Assembly: GCA_963995505.1 (NCBI GenBank)
Contig: OZ023188.1
Span: forward strand, 19,605,912-19,669,911
Length of the DNA: 64,000 nt
Reading direction: 5' to 3'
Source of the DNA: Hypericum androsaemum
Taxonomy: Eukaryota; Streptophyta; Magnoliopsida; Malpighiales; Hypericaceae
Each line of letters opens with the position of its first letter. Position 1 is the stretch's first letter. The translations under genes were made by a program, and so were the position numbers. Under the pieces are notes generated by a model. The model saw only the letters and a list, made by a program, of their open reading frames with translations. It was not told the origin of the DNA and searched no databases. This document shows positions 32,761 through 42,842 of this stretch, piece by piece.

Positions 32761-33320
32761 TTATGGAGGATCGAAAGACCAATATTGATCTTGTCCACGA
32801 GCCACAACCTTAATCGCTTCGAGAATTTGAGAGGCATCTTCCTCCCAAGAGATGCTGTCAGCAATTGCGAGATGCCTTGCCTCAGCCAAGAGTTCTTCTT
32901 GAAGAGCTTCGTTAAGTGTCTCCATTCCAACCAAAAGCGAGGGAAGGCTGCGCTCCAACTTTGACCGCTTTGGAGACTTGATCTTCAATTTTCGTACCGG
33001 ATAACTCATTAGAGCAGCGGCTTTCTCCGTGGGCTTCTTTTCACGGTAGCTCGATCTAGTTGGTGTTGGCTGGAACAAACTGCCCTTGCAGACCTTCTTG
33101 AGAGTAGCAGGAGGCTGCAATGAGGCATCGCTAACCACAACATCTGAAGTAGCAAGAAGCTGCTCTAGCTAATCATCTTCCAATACATCCACTGAACCCA
33201 AATTCTGCGACACAACCTCTACTGCCACCCCATCCGAGACAAATGCATCATCAACGTCAACTCTTATTACCTCCGCACTAACGTCATCAGCAGAGAAAGG
33301 CTGATCTAAAGTGCAATGCA
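32761..33320 (-). pseudogene. Broken unidentified coding fragment, probably repeat-derived
   Basis: From 33320 downward the minus strand is open with protein-like composition (FSADDVSAEVIRVDVDDAFV), interrupted by one stop codon at about 33168, then continues from Met 33138 for 125 residues to 32761 (LKKVCKGSLFQPTPTRSS, EEDASQILEAIKVVARGQ). Codons and acidic/basic alternation suggest a former coding sequence. I recognise no domain and see no promoter or introns. A retroelement internal fragment is one possibility. Confidence 0.4.
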
Positions 33321-34700
33321 GATCAACACTCTCACGGACCTCTGCAACTTCAAGAAGTCAAAGGGCGGGGTGGGGGCCACCTCTAATCTCTAGGCAAAGA
33401 CCGTCAATTATCTTCTCCTCCATCACATGGATTTTTTTATGAAATCAAGGATAAGTTTCGATATATAAATATGAAATAAAATGCAATTACATTCTAAAGA
33501 AAAATATATTAACCGTAACACATCCTCCTACCTAAAAATCCCCAAGCTCATCGTTGTGATGACTAATACTTGGTGCGAAAATTAATCTATGTAAATTAGG
33601 CATGAGTCATATCAAAGGTTTAAAAAATACGGTTCGACTAACAGTCCAACTGTGAATCAGAAACCTTGGCGTATGGAGTTTGAGTTAATACAGTAACCTT
33701 ACAAATTAACTAACAATCATAAGCTACGTACATGCGTACATACATACATAGCCCACGACCACCCATTAACTTTTTATACAACTCTCCTGCCCAACCCAAA
33801 TGTATTTACATTTATTGAAATTTCTCGTAAATGTTCTCTGGTGTGTCGTATCGTATGTGTGCGCGCCTAAGATTAAGATTAATTTGTGCCTCACCTGGTT
33901 GACCCACTCTAACAATCTGCAATTATTGCCAATTGATTCAGCATCCCAACCTCATTGAATTGAAATCTCCATCCCTTTCTCTTGCAAGTGATTTACAACA
34001 ACAAATATGCAAGCTTCACCAACCATAAGTAGTCTAGAAGCAGCAAAAAATAATATTAACTTTTATTTATATAATGGTACATAATATTCAACTATTGAAT
34101 ATTCGTGAGTATAACAATGAAATATCAAAAAGTTATATACAAACAATCGGAAGAATACATCGTATTCAAAACTTTGATATTAAGATATATGATCATAGAT
34201 CTAAGAAAGTCGGATACAAAATAAAAACAAAGTTCCATCCTACTCGATTTCATAATATTAATTACTGTTATGATTTTTTATAAATAAAAAAAATACATCC
34301 ATAAAAGACAAAAGAGTAATCCGAATCTAAAATCATCATTACTTAGATATTAGAGCAGATACCAAAATACCAAAATCAAACAACTCAGTTAAGTGACGTT
34401 CTGCTTAGGTCGGGTGAAGTGGAAAATTAAATAGATAGATAGATAGATATACTAGGAACAATGGACATTCAAAAATTGTGTTCTAGTGACTATGTGTATT
34501 AATAAATTAAATACAGCATTTAGGAAAATATAAATAAAAAAGGGGAGGAAGAAGGGGTATGAAATTGGTAAGTGGAAATGGGATGAATTCTTCTTGTCAG
34601 CCCCACCACACCACCCTCTTCTCCTCTCCCCTCCTCTCCCAACCAACAAACAAACAAACAAACAAAAAGAGATGCCCTAATCACAGAAAACCCTAATTTC
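33321..34700. other. Intergenic region and promoter of the following gene
   Basis: AT-rich. Short runs of (catacata) near 33734 and (gata) near 34430-34448, and (aaac)n near 34645-34668. No supported gene. From about 34600 it becomes the C-rich promoter and leader of the gene at 35396. Confidence 0.45.
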
Positions 34701-35351
34701 TCCCAACCAGCCCCATCTCTTGTCAAATATGCAAATTGCAAAACCAATCAGAGAGAGAAAGTGATCAGGTATCTCCCCGGTCCCTGCCCATCACTTGTCT
34801 TGCAAAAATCCAACAATCTTGATGGCTGCCAGGATTCCCATAATTCCAGATTAACCCTCCCTCCAATTAGCTCCTTTTTTTTATCATTACAAAAGATTGA
34901 ACTCTTTTTTCTTGGCCGGATGATCTCTGTGTTTCTTTGCGTTTCAATGATATGACTATGGTTAACCGATCACGTAATTTTAATTAGCTTAATTGAAGGG
35001 GGATTGGACACCGATCTCTGGCTGTTTCGTCTCATGATTGGGTGAATTGTTTGCTTGTTCCTTTCATTTCTCTGTTTGTTCCGATAATCGAGTTAGGAGC
35101 TGGATACGTGATTGATAAAAAGTTTGTATTGGGAATTGTCAAAATGTGCGATTCCCCGCGGGATGATGTTTTAGCTCTTCCTTTTCTGGTTTAGGTGTCA
35201 AATTAATGACGCCCTTGCAAATTTCTCTTTTTCATGCATGCTATTTTCTTTGGTTTGGCTTTAGGGTTTGTGGTTGGTTGCTTGGATACTTATTCTCTGC
35301 TTTCTTTCCTTTTTTTGCTGCGTGTATGTGGATGGATTTCGGACATGCTTT
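34701..35351 (+). other. Probable 5' UTR with a leader intron
   Basis: A leader-like stretch ends gtgatcag|gtatct at about 34768 and a T-rich segment ends gctttag|gtgagtgg at about 35353. A 5' UTR intron of roughly 585 bp is likely by inspection, common in plant nuclear-protein genes. Not proven. Confidence 0.4.
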
Positions 35352-35395
35352 AGGTGAGTGGATGTGGTTGGAGGGGTTTGACCTGGCCTGGATCC

Positions 35396-36655
35396 ATGGA
35401 TGCTAATGTATGTGATGTGAATCACCTGGATGCTGATGTGCTTCTGCCTCCTCGCAAGCGCCTGCTTGCCGGTTTCAAGAGACAGAACTCCGATGTCGAT
35501 GCCGCCGCCGCAGCTTCTCATCAGCATCACGCCCCTTCTCCTCCTCCTCCTCCTCATCCTCCTCCTCCTGTGATTGTCGTTGCCTCCTCTTCCTCCTCAG
35601 CTTCACCTTTAACACCGACTCCTCCCTCTCCAACTCCGTACTCTCCTACTTCCGTTGAGTTCCAGACACGCCTCAACCTTTTAGTAAGCTCCCATTTCGA
35701 GAACTCCCATAATTTTACCCCTGAGCAGATCGTGGAGGCGTCCAAGTCAGCAGCTGCTGCGGCTGTTAAGGCTGCTGAGAGTGCTAGAGCTGCAGCTCAG
35801 GAGAAGGCTGTGGTTGCATCTAGAGCTGTAGCTGCAGCCAGGGAGGCCCTGGCATTGGTTGCGTCCTTTCCAGAAGAAGGGTCAGGGACAACCGCTAGTA
35901 AGGACAAAAGCTTGAAGAAAAATAAGCTGAAGAAGCACGTCCAAGTTCAGATGTTGTACAAGAAGCAGCATCCAATTGAGAACTCAGGGGATGATGAAGA
36001 ACTAGCTCGAAACTTGCACAGAGTCATCAACAGCTCACCTAGAATTTCCAAGAATTCTCCAAGTTCTGACTTGAAGGGACACAAAGACAAGAAGCTTAAA
36101 ATCTCTCCGAATGCAGAGAGAACTGTTGGTTACCATGGAAATGCGGGTTTTGGTGGAAACCTGACTCCTTCTACGGGCAGTCACGTCGCAATAGCTGGTG
36201 AAGTGGATTCTGAAGGCCCCATCCAGGAGGTATCCACGAGTAGGGGTGACGAAAAGGGATCAAAACTTGAGAAATCCAATCCTGGCTGTGTTGGGATGGG
36301 TAATGGTGAAGTAGAATTGAGCCGTTGCAAGGAAACGATGGGTGGGAATGCAAGTTCCCCGAGCAAAAGGAGGGGAAGACTCAAACTAAAGAAGTTGCCA
36401 CTAAGCATATGTAATTTCAGGGATCAAGCAAACCCCGAGGATGATGTTAATATCCCTAGAGGGCCTCCACTGAGTGATAAGAACATGGGAAATCCGGCTA
36501 CTAGTAGTCAGCTTAAGCCCCTGTTTCCGTTGGAGCCATGCGGTGATAAGAAGATGGAGGCGGGTCCTCCTCCAATATGGAAATGCCAGGACTTGAAGGC
36601 GGCTGCTGCTGCTGCCTCCTGTGTTAAGCAGCAGAATAAAGTGATGCAATCATAA
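35396..36655 (+). CDS. Unrecognised nuclear-looking protein with alanine-rich helix
   Basis: Single coding exon of 419 residues from Met 35396 (MDANVCDVNHLDADVLLPPR). The frame is open 14 codons further up (Met 35354), but that part is unlike a plant N-terminus and lies at the presumed splice site. Features: KRLLAGFKRQ near the start, a Pro/His/Ser low-complexity stretch (about 40-85), a conserved-looking segment VEFQTRLNLLVSSHF followed by an Ala-rich amphipathic helix (KAAESARAAAQEKAVVASRA), Lys-rich stretches (SLKKNKLKKH), and SKRRGRLKLKKLPLSIC as likely nuclear localisation signal. I know of plant proteins with this layout but no function. It lies between HMGB and the EH gene. Confidence 0.8.
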   Translation: MDANVCDVNHLDADVLLPPRKRLLAGFKRQNSDVDAAAAASHQHHAPSPPPPPHPPPPVIVVASSSSSASPLTPTPPSPTPYSPTSVEFQTRLNLLVSSHFENSHNFTPEQIVEASKSAAAAAVKAAESARAAAQEKAVVASRAVAAAREALALVASFPEEGSGTTASKDKSLKKNKLKKHVQVQMLYKKQHPIENSGDDEELARNLHRVINSSPRISKNSPSSDLKGHKDKKLKISPNAERTVGYHGNAGFGGNLTPSTGSHVAIAGEVDSEGPIQEVSTSRGDEKGSKLEKSNPGCVGMGNGEVELSRCKETMGGNASSPSKRRGRLKLKKLPLSICNFRDQANPEDDVNIPRGPPLSDKNMGNPATSSQLKPLFPLEPCGDKKMEAGPPPIWKCQDLKAAAAAASCVKQQNKVMQS

Positions 36656-38036
36656 CCGCGGGAACTGACTGGGTTTGGAACCATTCAAGTTGATAGCTAG
36701 CTAGCTAGCTGAGGTAGGGGATTGTGTTGATGCTTCTTCTTCTTCTTTTTCTTTTAATATTATATAGATAGATAAACGACATTTTATATATCCATCTTTT
36801 TGGTAATTCTTTCTTTACTTTTCTATATTGGGGTTGGGGGGGTCTTTTTCTTCTTCTTCTTCTTCTTCTTTTGTAATCAATCTTGTATATTTCCAAAGTT
36901 GGATCACTGTTCCATTGATTTGAAGGACACATGTTCAGTTTCAGGAGAGGATAAAAAAGATTTGATTTCTTATTTTCTACTGTTTGTGTGTTGCGGATGT
37001 GGAGGGCCAAATGTCCCATTATTGAGGAAAGTGAAAGGAAGAAGCATGTAAAATCATGGGAGGAGTACATTTTGATATTGTGGGTGGCGTGGGGGTTACA
37101 ATCCTCGGCAACGGAAATCACCACTGTTTTGTATTTACAAGATGGAAATCAACTGGTTTTTTTTTTATTGGGGAAGGAAAATAAAGAAAAAGGGTTCATG
37201 ACCTAAAAGGAGAAATTCGTCCTCCGGGGGCCAGGAAGTGCAATGTTTGGCTGGCCCTCACCACCGAATCTCACAAGTGTTCTGACATGCAAAATCTCGT
37301 GTATTGAATCTTAGGCAAATGTTAGAACTTCTTCAAGCCTTGCCTTGGGAGATTTTCTCACAAACAAGTCTTCAAGCATCGATTGGAGCCTAGAACTTCA
37401 AACCTTGCCCTTGGAGATCAAGTCACTTCTTTTATCCCTTACCTCACCTTGGCTTTATTATGCACATATCAAGGGATGCAAAGGGCGTAGCTGATTTGCA
37501 AGCCAAACATCTTAACTTCCCGTTTGTTCTGTTGGATGTAACCAACAATCCTCCAAATAAGCTACTAAATATGATTTACTGATTCTTAAAAAAACAACTA
37601 AATATGATTTTCAATGCCATTAAAGAAATCCCAGGTTCGACTTCCATTCTCTATATCATACAGACCAGTGTTTGCTAAATGAATCACAAAAGCTGAAAGA
37701 CTCTCTCGTAATCAATTAACACCGAAGCAAATGGAGTTGATTTAACCATCACTTGAGACTGGTTGGTTGTGAGTACCTTCCAAGGAGTTCCATCACAAGA
37801 GCTAGGTAGGTGGTCCTGCAATTATACCAGTAATGAGTTATTTACCTTCAGTTGACGAGTTGCCTTGATATTTTGACAAAAAAAAAGTGAGGGAAAAAAT
37901 TAATATAAGCCGAACAAAACGAATTAACTCGGAAATGTTAGATGTCGCTCCTTCTCTTCTCTGTTGCACATATTTATATTTATATTAGATTAAAAATTAT
38001 TAAATTAAATTGAGACTTGTAAATGATAAGCTTTGT
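36656..38036. other. 3' flank and intergenic region
   Basis: 3' UTR with (ctt)n runs near 36735-36755 and 36850-36872, then featureless sequence. No supported gene. Confidence 0.5.
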
Positions 38037-38302
38037 TGTTATAAATTATCTATGATCTAAGCATATGAATATAGAGAATAATAAGGAAGAGAGTAGAGAA
38101 TGAAGTTCTCATTAATAGGTGTAGAATGTGTGTACAATTACAATGCTATTTATAGGCAATTACATCCATTAAACAATAACCAACTAAACTTTCTTTATGG
38201 TAAAGTGGAGGAAAAATATGGAGTAGAACATGGAGGTGAGGTGGAGGAGAACATGGAGGAACATGGGAGAACATGGAAGAAATATGGCATCCATATTGTA
38301 CA
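38037..38302 (-). repeat. Copia 3' LTR (complete)
   Basis: TG...CA bounded on the minus strand (tgtacaatatgg to ttataaca). Contains a TATA-like cctataaatag near 38156-38146. Adjacent to the polypurine tract at 38303-38320. Confidence 0.88.
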
Positions 38303-38734
38303 TAATACTCCCCCTTGGATGCCATTTGAATAATGTGCCTCATTAAAACCTTATTAGGAAAAACCCTGTGGGAAAAATCCTAATCAAAGGAAAAAGAGTA
38401 CATCATCATAAAAATTACTGCCTCATTAAAACCTTACCCGGAAAACCCATTGGGACAAAACCGTGGCTAAGGAAAAAGAGTACAGTGTAAAATGATATCT
38501 CCCCCTCATGTCTATATCATTTGAATATCTCCCCCTCATGTCTATATCATTTGATATCTCTGAGTTGTTTCAGACCAATATTACGATCAGGGATTTCGTG
38601 AATAAATCTGCCAAATTGTCACTTGAACGAATTTGTTGAACACTTATCTCCCCATCCTTTTGAAGATCATGTGTGAAAAAGAACTTTGGTGATATATGTT
38701 TTGTCCGATCACCTTTAATATATCCTTCTTTTAA

Positions 38735-39376
38735 TTATGCGATGCATGCAGCATTATCCTCATATAAGGTCGTAGGTATTCCCTTTTGAAAAGGTAATCC
38801 ACAAGATTCTCGAATGTGTTTGACAATAGATCTCAACCAAACACATTCTCGACTTGCTTCATGAATAGCCAAAATCTCAGAATGATTAGATGAGGTGGCT
38901 GCTATAGTTTGTTTCATGGAGCGCCATGAAATGGCAGTACCTCCATATGTAAATAAGTATCCGGTTTGCGATCGACCATTGTGAGGATCAGATAAATATC
39001 CTGCATCTGCATATCCAATTACTTCTGCCTCTGAGATACTAGGGTAATACAAACCCATATCCATTGTACCTCGAAGGTAACGCAATATTTGTTTTACTCC
39101 AGTCCAATGTCTTCTTGTAGGTGAAGAACTGTATCTTGCTAGTAAATTAACAGAAAATGATATATCAGGCCGTGTATGACTAGCGAGATACATTAGTGCA
39201 CCTATTGCACTAAGATATGGTACTTCAGGACCAAGAAATTCTTCACCATTTTCTCGAGGTCTAAAAGGGTCCTTTTTCACATCAAGTGACCTTACAACCA
39301 TTGGAATGTTCAACGGATGCGCTTTATCCATATTGAAACGCTTCAGCACCTTTGCTATATAGGAAGATTGATGCAT
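38735..39376 (-). pseudogene. Copia RNase H region
   Basis: Open frame of 213 residues on the minus strand with LNIPMVVRSLDV, YLSAIGALMYLASHTRPDI (end of the reverse transcriptase region) and the RNase H signatures GYADAGYLSDPHNGRSQTGY, AISW, SSNHSEILAIHEA. It is separated from the upstream reverse transcriptase frame by a stop codon near 39380. Part of the interrupted pol gene. Confidence 0.88.
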
Positions 39377-39382
39377 AAAAAT

Positions 39383-40075
39383 TCATTCTCCAAAATGTTC
39401 AATTTGCAATCCGAGACATAATTTGGTCTTTCCCAAATCTTTCATTTCAAATTCATTCTTCAAACAATCAACTGCCTTTTGGAGCTCTTCAGGAGTTCCA
39501 ATGATATTGAGATCATCAACATAAACTACAATTATAACGAACTCAGGTTCGGATCTCCTTATAAAAATACATGGGCAGATTGGATCATTCTTATAGCCTT
39601 CCTTTAATAAGTAGTCACTAAGGCGATTATACCACATACGCCCGGATTGTTTCAATCCATATAAAGATCGACATAATTTGATCGAGTATAGTCCCTTTTG
39701 ACTAGAATCACGTACTTCTGGTACGTTGAATCCTTCTGGGATTCTCATATAAATGTCACTATCCAGTGAACCATATAAATAGGCTGTAACAATATCCATA
39801 AGACGCATATTCAACTTTTCATGTACTGCCAGACTTATCAAATATCGAAACGTGGTTGCATCCACCACAGGAGAATATGTCTCTTAATAATCAATACCAG
39901 GTCTTTGAGAAAAACCTTGTGCGACAAGTCGTGCTTTATATCTCACGACTTCATTTTTCTCATTTCGTTTACGCACAAATACCCATTTGTATCCTACGGG
40001 TTTCACCTCTTTGGGTGTGCGGACTACAGGTCCGAAAACTTCACGTTTCGCAAGTGAATCTAATTCAGATTTCAT
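39383..40075 (-). pseudogene. Copia reverse transcriptase region, interrupted
   Basis: Minus strand. 40075-39884 carries the entry to the RT domain (GYKWVFVRKRNEKNEVVRYK, ARLVAQGFSQ), ending in a stop. 39868-39383 continues with MDIVTAYLYGSLD, GLKQSGRMWYNRL and YVDDLNIIG, the polymerase catalytic YVDD. Stops at the join and at the downstream end, plus more between here and the integrase frame, mean no full polyprotein can be made. Confidence 0.9.
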
Positions 40076-40213
40076 TGCGTCTTTCTAATTTGGCCAATCT
40101 TTTCTATGCATGCATTCCTTGATAGATTTTGGCTCTAGATCCTCTTCATCTTCCATAATATTTAGCGCTACATGGTAGGCAAAAATATCGTCGACGATAA
40201 CTTTATTTCGGTT

Positions 40214-42000
40214 TCATTTTTCTCCAGTCATAACATAATTTATTGAGATCTCATGATTATCACAATGTTCAGGTACCTGATCTTCTATTGGAAGTGACTC
40301 ATCTAGAGTCTGCCCTTCCTTGATATTAATATTGACTGGGGACTCTTCAGGAGTCAAGATATCCTCGATTTGACCATCTTGATATTTTGCTCCTTTTCTT
40401 TTACGAGGATTTTTATCTTTGGAACCAATAGGTCTACCACGTTTAATTTGTGCCTTACTTTCATTGGCAATAATTGATCGTCCTTCAGGGACATCAATTC
40501 TAAAAGGAGCATTAGCAGCCGGAATATGTGACTTAGTCACTCTCTTTGGGTCAGCAAAAGCATCCGGCAACTGATTAGCTAAATTCTGCAGATGAATTAT
40601 CTTTTGAACATCAAGTTCACTTTGCTTTGTGCGAGGATCTAAATAACACAATGATAATTCATTCCAGCTAATATTCTTTTCAGGCTGCTTAGTTTCTCCC
40701 CCTAATGTTGGAAATATTGATTCATCGAAATGACAATCGGCAAAACGTGCCGTAAATATATCTCCAGTACGTGGCTCAATGTACTTTATTATCGATGGAG
40801 ATTCAAACCCAACATATATTCCCAACCTTCTTTGGGGTCCCATTTTAGTGCGTTGTGGTGGAGCAATTGGAATATAAACCGCACATCCAAAAATTCTTAG
40901 ATGGGAAATATGTGGTTCCTGACCATGAACCAATTGTAATGGAGAGAATTCATGATAACTTGTTGGCCTGATGCGAATTAACATTGCTGCATGTAAAACA
41001 GCATGTCCCCAAGCAGAAATAGGGAGTTTCGATCTCATTAGTAATGGCCTTGCAATTAATTGAATCCGTTTAATAAATGATTCGGCAAGACCATTTTGAG
41101 TGTGAACATGAGCTACAGGATGTTCAACGTTTATACTAATGGCCATACAATAATCATTGAATGTTTGAGAAGTGAATTCACCAGCATTATCAAGACGAAT
41201 GGTCTTAATGGGATTTTCTGGAAAATGAGCTCGTAATCGAATTAACTGAGCTAGTAATCTCGCAAACGCCAGGTTGCGAGTTGATAATAAAGATACATGT
41301 GACCATCTAGTTGATGCATCAATTAATACCATAAAGTATCTAAATGGTCCACATGGTGGATGAATAGGTCCACATATATCACCATGTATACGTTCCAAAA
41401 ATCCGAGGGATGCAGTCCCAATTTTAGCTGGTGATGGCCTGGTTATTAATTTTCCTTGAGAGCATGCAACGCATGATAATTCATTGGATAGGAAAATCTT
41501 CTGGTTCCTTAAAGAATGTCCACATGAATTGTTAATAACTCTTCGCATCTTTATTGACCCGGGATGGCCTAACCGGTCATGCCAAATTGCAAAATCAGTA
41601 AACTTCAGGTTTACTGTTGCATGTGCCTCCATTGCACTAATATACGTATAATATAAACCACATGAATAAGCGGGTAGCTTTTCCAACACGCACCTTTTAC
41701 CCGAAATAATATTTGTAATAGACAAATATTCTTTGTTTCCTTCATTTGTTGTCTCAACATGATACCCATTTTGGCGTATATCTTTGAAACTTAATAAGTT
41801 TCTTTGAGACTTAGGAGAATATAATGCATTATTTATGCAAAAATTTGTACCTCCAGGTAATAATAAATTAGCTCTTCCGGAGCCTTCAATTAAATTCGTA
41901 GTACCTGATATAGTACTAACATTTGCCCCTTGCATTTGTAAATGAAGGAAATATTTATCATCCTTAAGTATGGTGTGCGTTGTGGCACTATCTGCTAAAC
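40214..42000 (-). pseudogene. Copia protease and integrase region
   Basis: Minus strand. At about 42000-41960 LADSATTHTIL is the protease active-site block (D-S-A). It is followed by the pre-integrase region (WHDRLGHPG, CVACSQGK) and the integrase core (YFMVLIDASTRWSHV, IRLDNAGEFTS, HTQNGLAESFIKR), with catalytic Asp and Glu visible. The frame ends at 40214. No gag or zinc-knuckle coding is seen upstream. Confidence 0.9.
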
Positions 42001-42591
42001 ACAGATCTCTTTCTCGAGTAGATAAGCCAACTCGTGCTTAAATCCGGAAGTCACAGAAAAGTCAAAGTACCAATCTGTAATTCTGTACTTAATTGAATAT
42101 ACGAGAAAATATAAAGTACTAATCTGTAATTTTGTCCATTTTCCTTCCCATTTTTGTTCGGCGCGCATAATATCAGTTTAGTACCTATTAGTTTGACGCG
42201 TGTGCAAGCGAGGACAGATTCGATGTCCAATATGTAAAATTACAGTTCAGTCCCCGCGAGTTTCTCGCGTGTGCGAATAAGGACATAATCCGTATCCGCT
42301 TGCACAGGACAATGTCACATAGGTCCCCAGAGATTTCTAATCAAAGGACAACAGAAGACTTTTTCATGAAAAAACTTTACCAAATAAATCCGATTTTTAC
42401 AAAGAAAATTTTACAAAATTATTTTCTTTGAGAAAATCATTTATAAGCCAGAACTAAACATCATATGTTTTAATAATATTGAGAATCTAACAAGAATGAA
42501 TAATTATAAATTGTAAGAATACTTACAAAAATTAAGCTCGATTCTTCTCAAGAAATCATTGAGAACTTGGTAGAGACTCGTGCTGATAACG

Positions 42592-42770
42592 TGTTATAAA
42601 TTATCTATGATCTAAGTATATGAATATAGAGAATAATAAGGAAGAGAGTAGAGAATGAAGTTCTCATTAATAGGTGTAGAGTGTGTGTACAATTACAATG
42701 CTATTTATAGGCAATTACATCCATTAAACAATAACCAACTAAACTTTACGGTAAAGTGGAGGAAAAACAT
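42592..42770 (-). repeat. Copia 5' LTR, truncated in U3
   Basis: Matches the 3' LTR from its inner end up to about 42770, then switches to a run of nine to ten Gs and unrelated sequence. About 87 bp of the LTR's outer end is missing, so no target duplication can be recognised. Confidence 0.88.
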
Positions 42771-42842
42771 TGGGGGGGGGGCAGAGAGTAGTTAGTGATC
42801 GGGTGGGTGGGTGGATGAGAGAGAGTAGGTAGGTAGGAGGGG

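Larger units (their letters stand above)
38037..42770 (-). mobile_element. Defective Ty1/copia retrotransposon, minus orientation
   Basis: LTRs at 38037-38302 (3' LTR, 266 bp) and 42592-42770 (5' LTR, truncated to 179 bp) are nearly identical over their shared length, with about four substitutions and one small indel. A primer binding site cgttatcagcacgag lies on the minus strand at 42591-42577 and a polypurine tract ccaagggggag next to the 3' LTR. The order protease, integrase, reverse transcriptase, RNase H is Ty1/copia. The space between primer site and protease is only about 0.6 kb, so gag is essentially missing, and pol has several stops. Its 5' end abuts the EH gene, with about 70 bp between the LTR end and that gene's ATG. 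Confidence 0.92.

Noticed and set aside
35354..35395. Upstream Met for the unknown gene at 35396
   Set aside because: The extra 14 codons overlap the presumed splice acceptor of a leader intron, and the later Met gives a more natural N-terminus.
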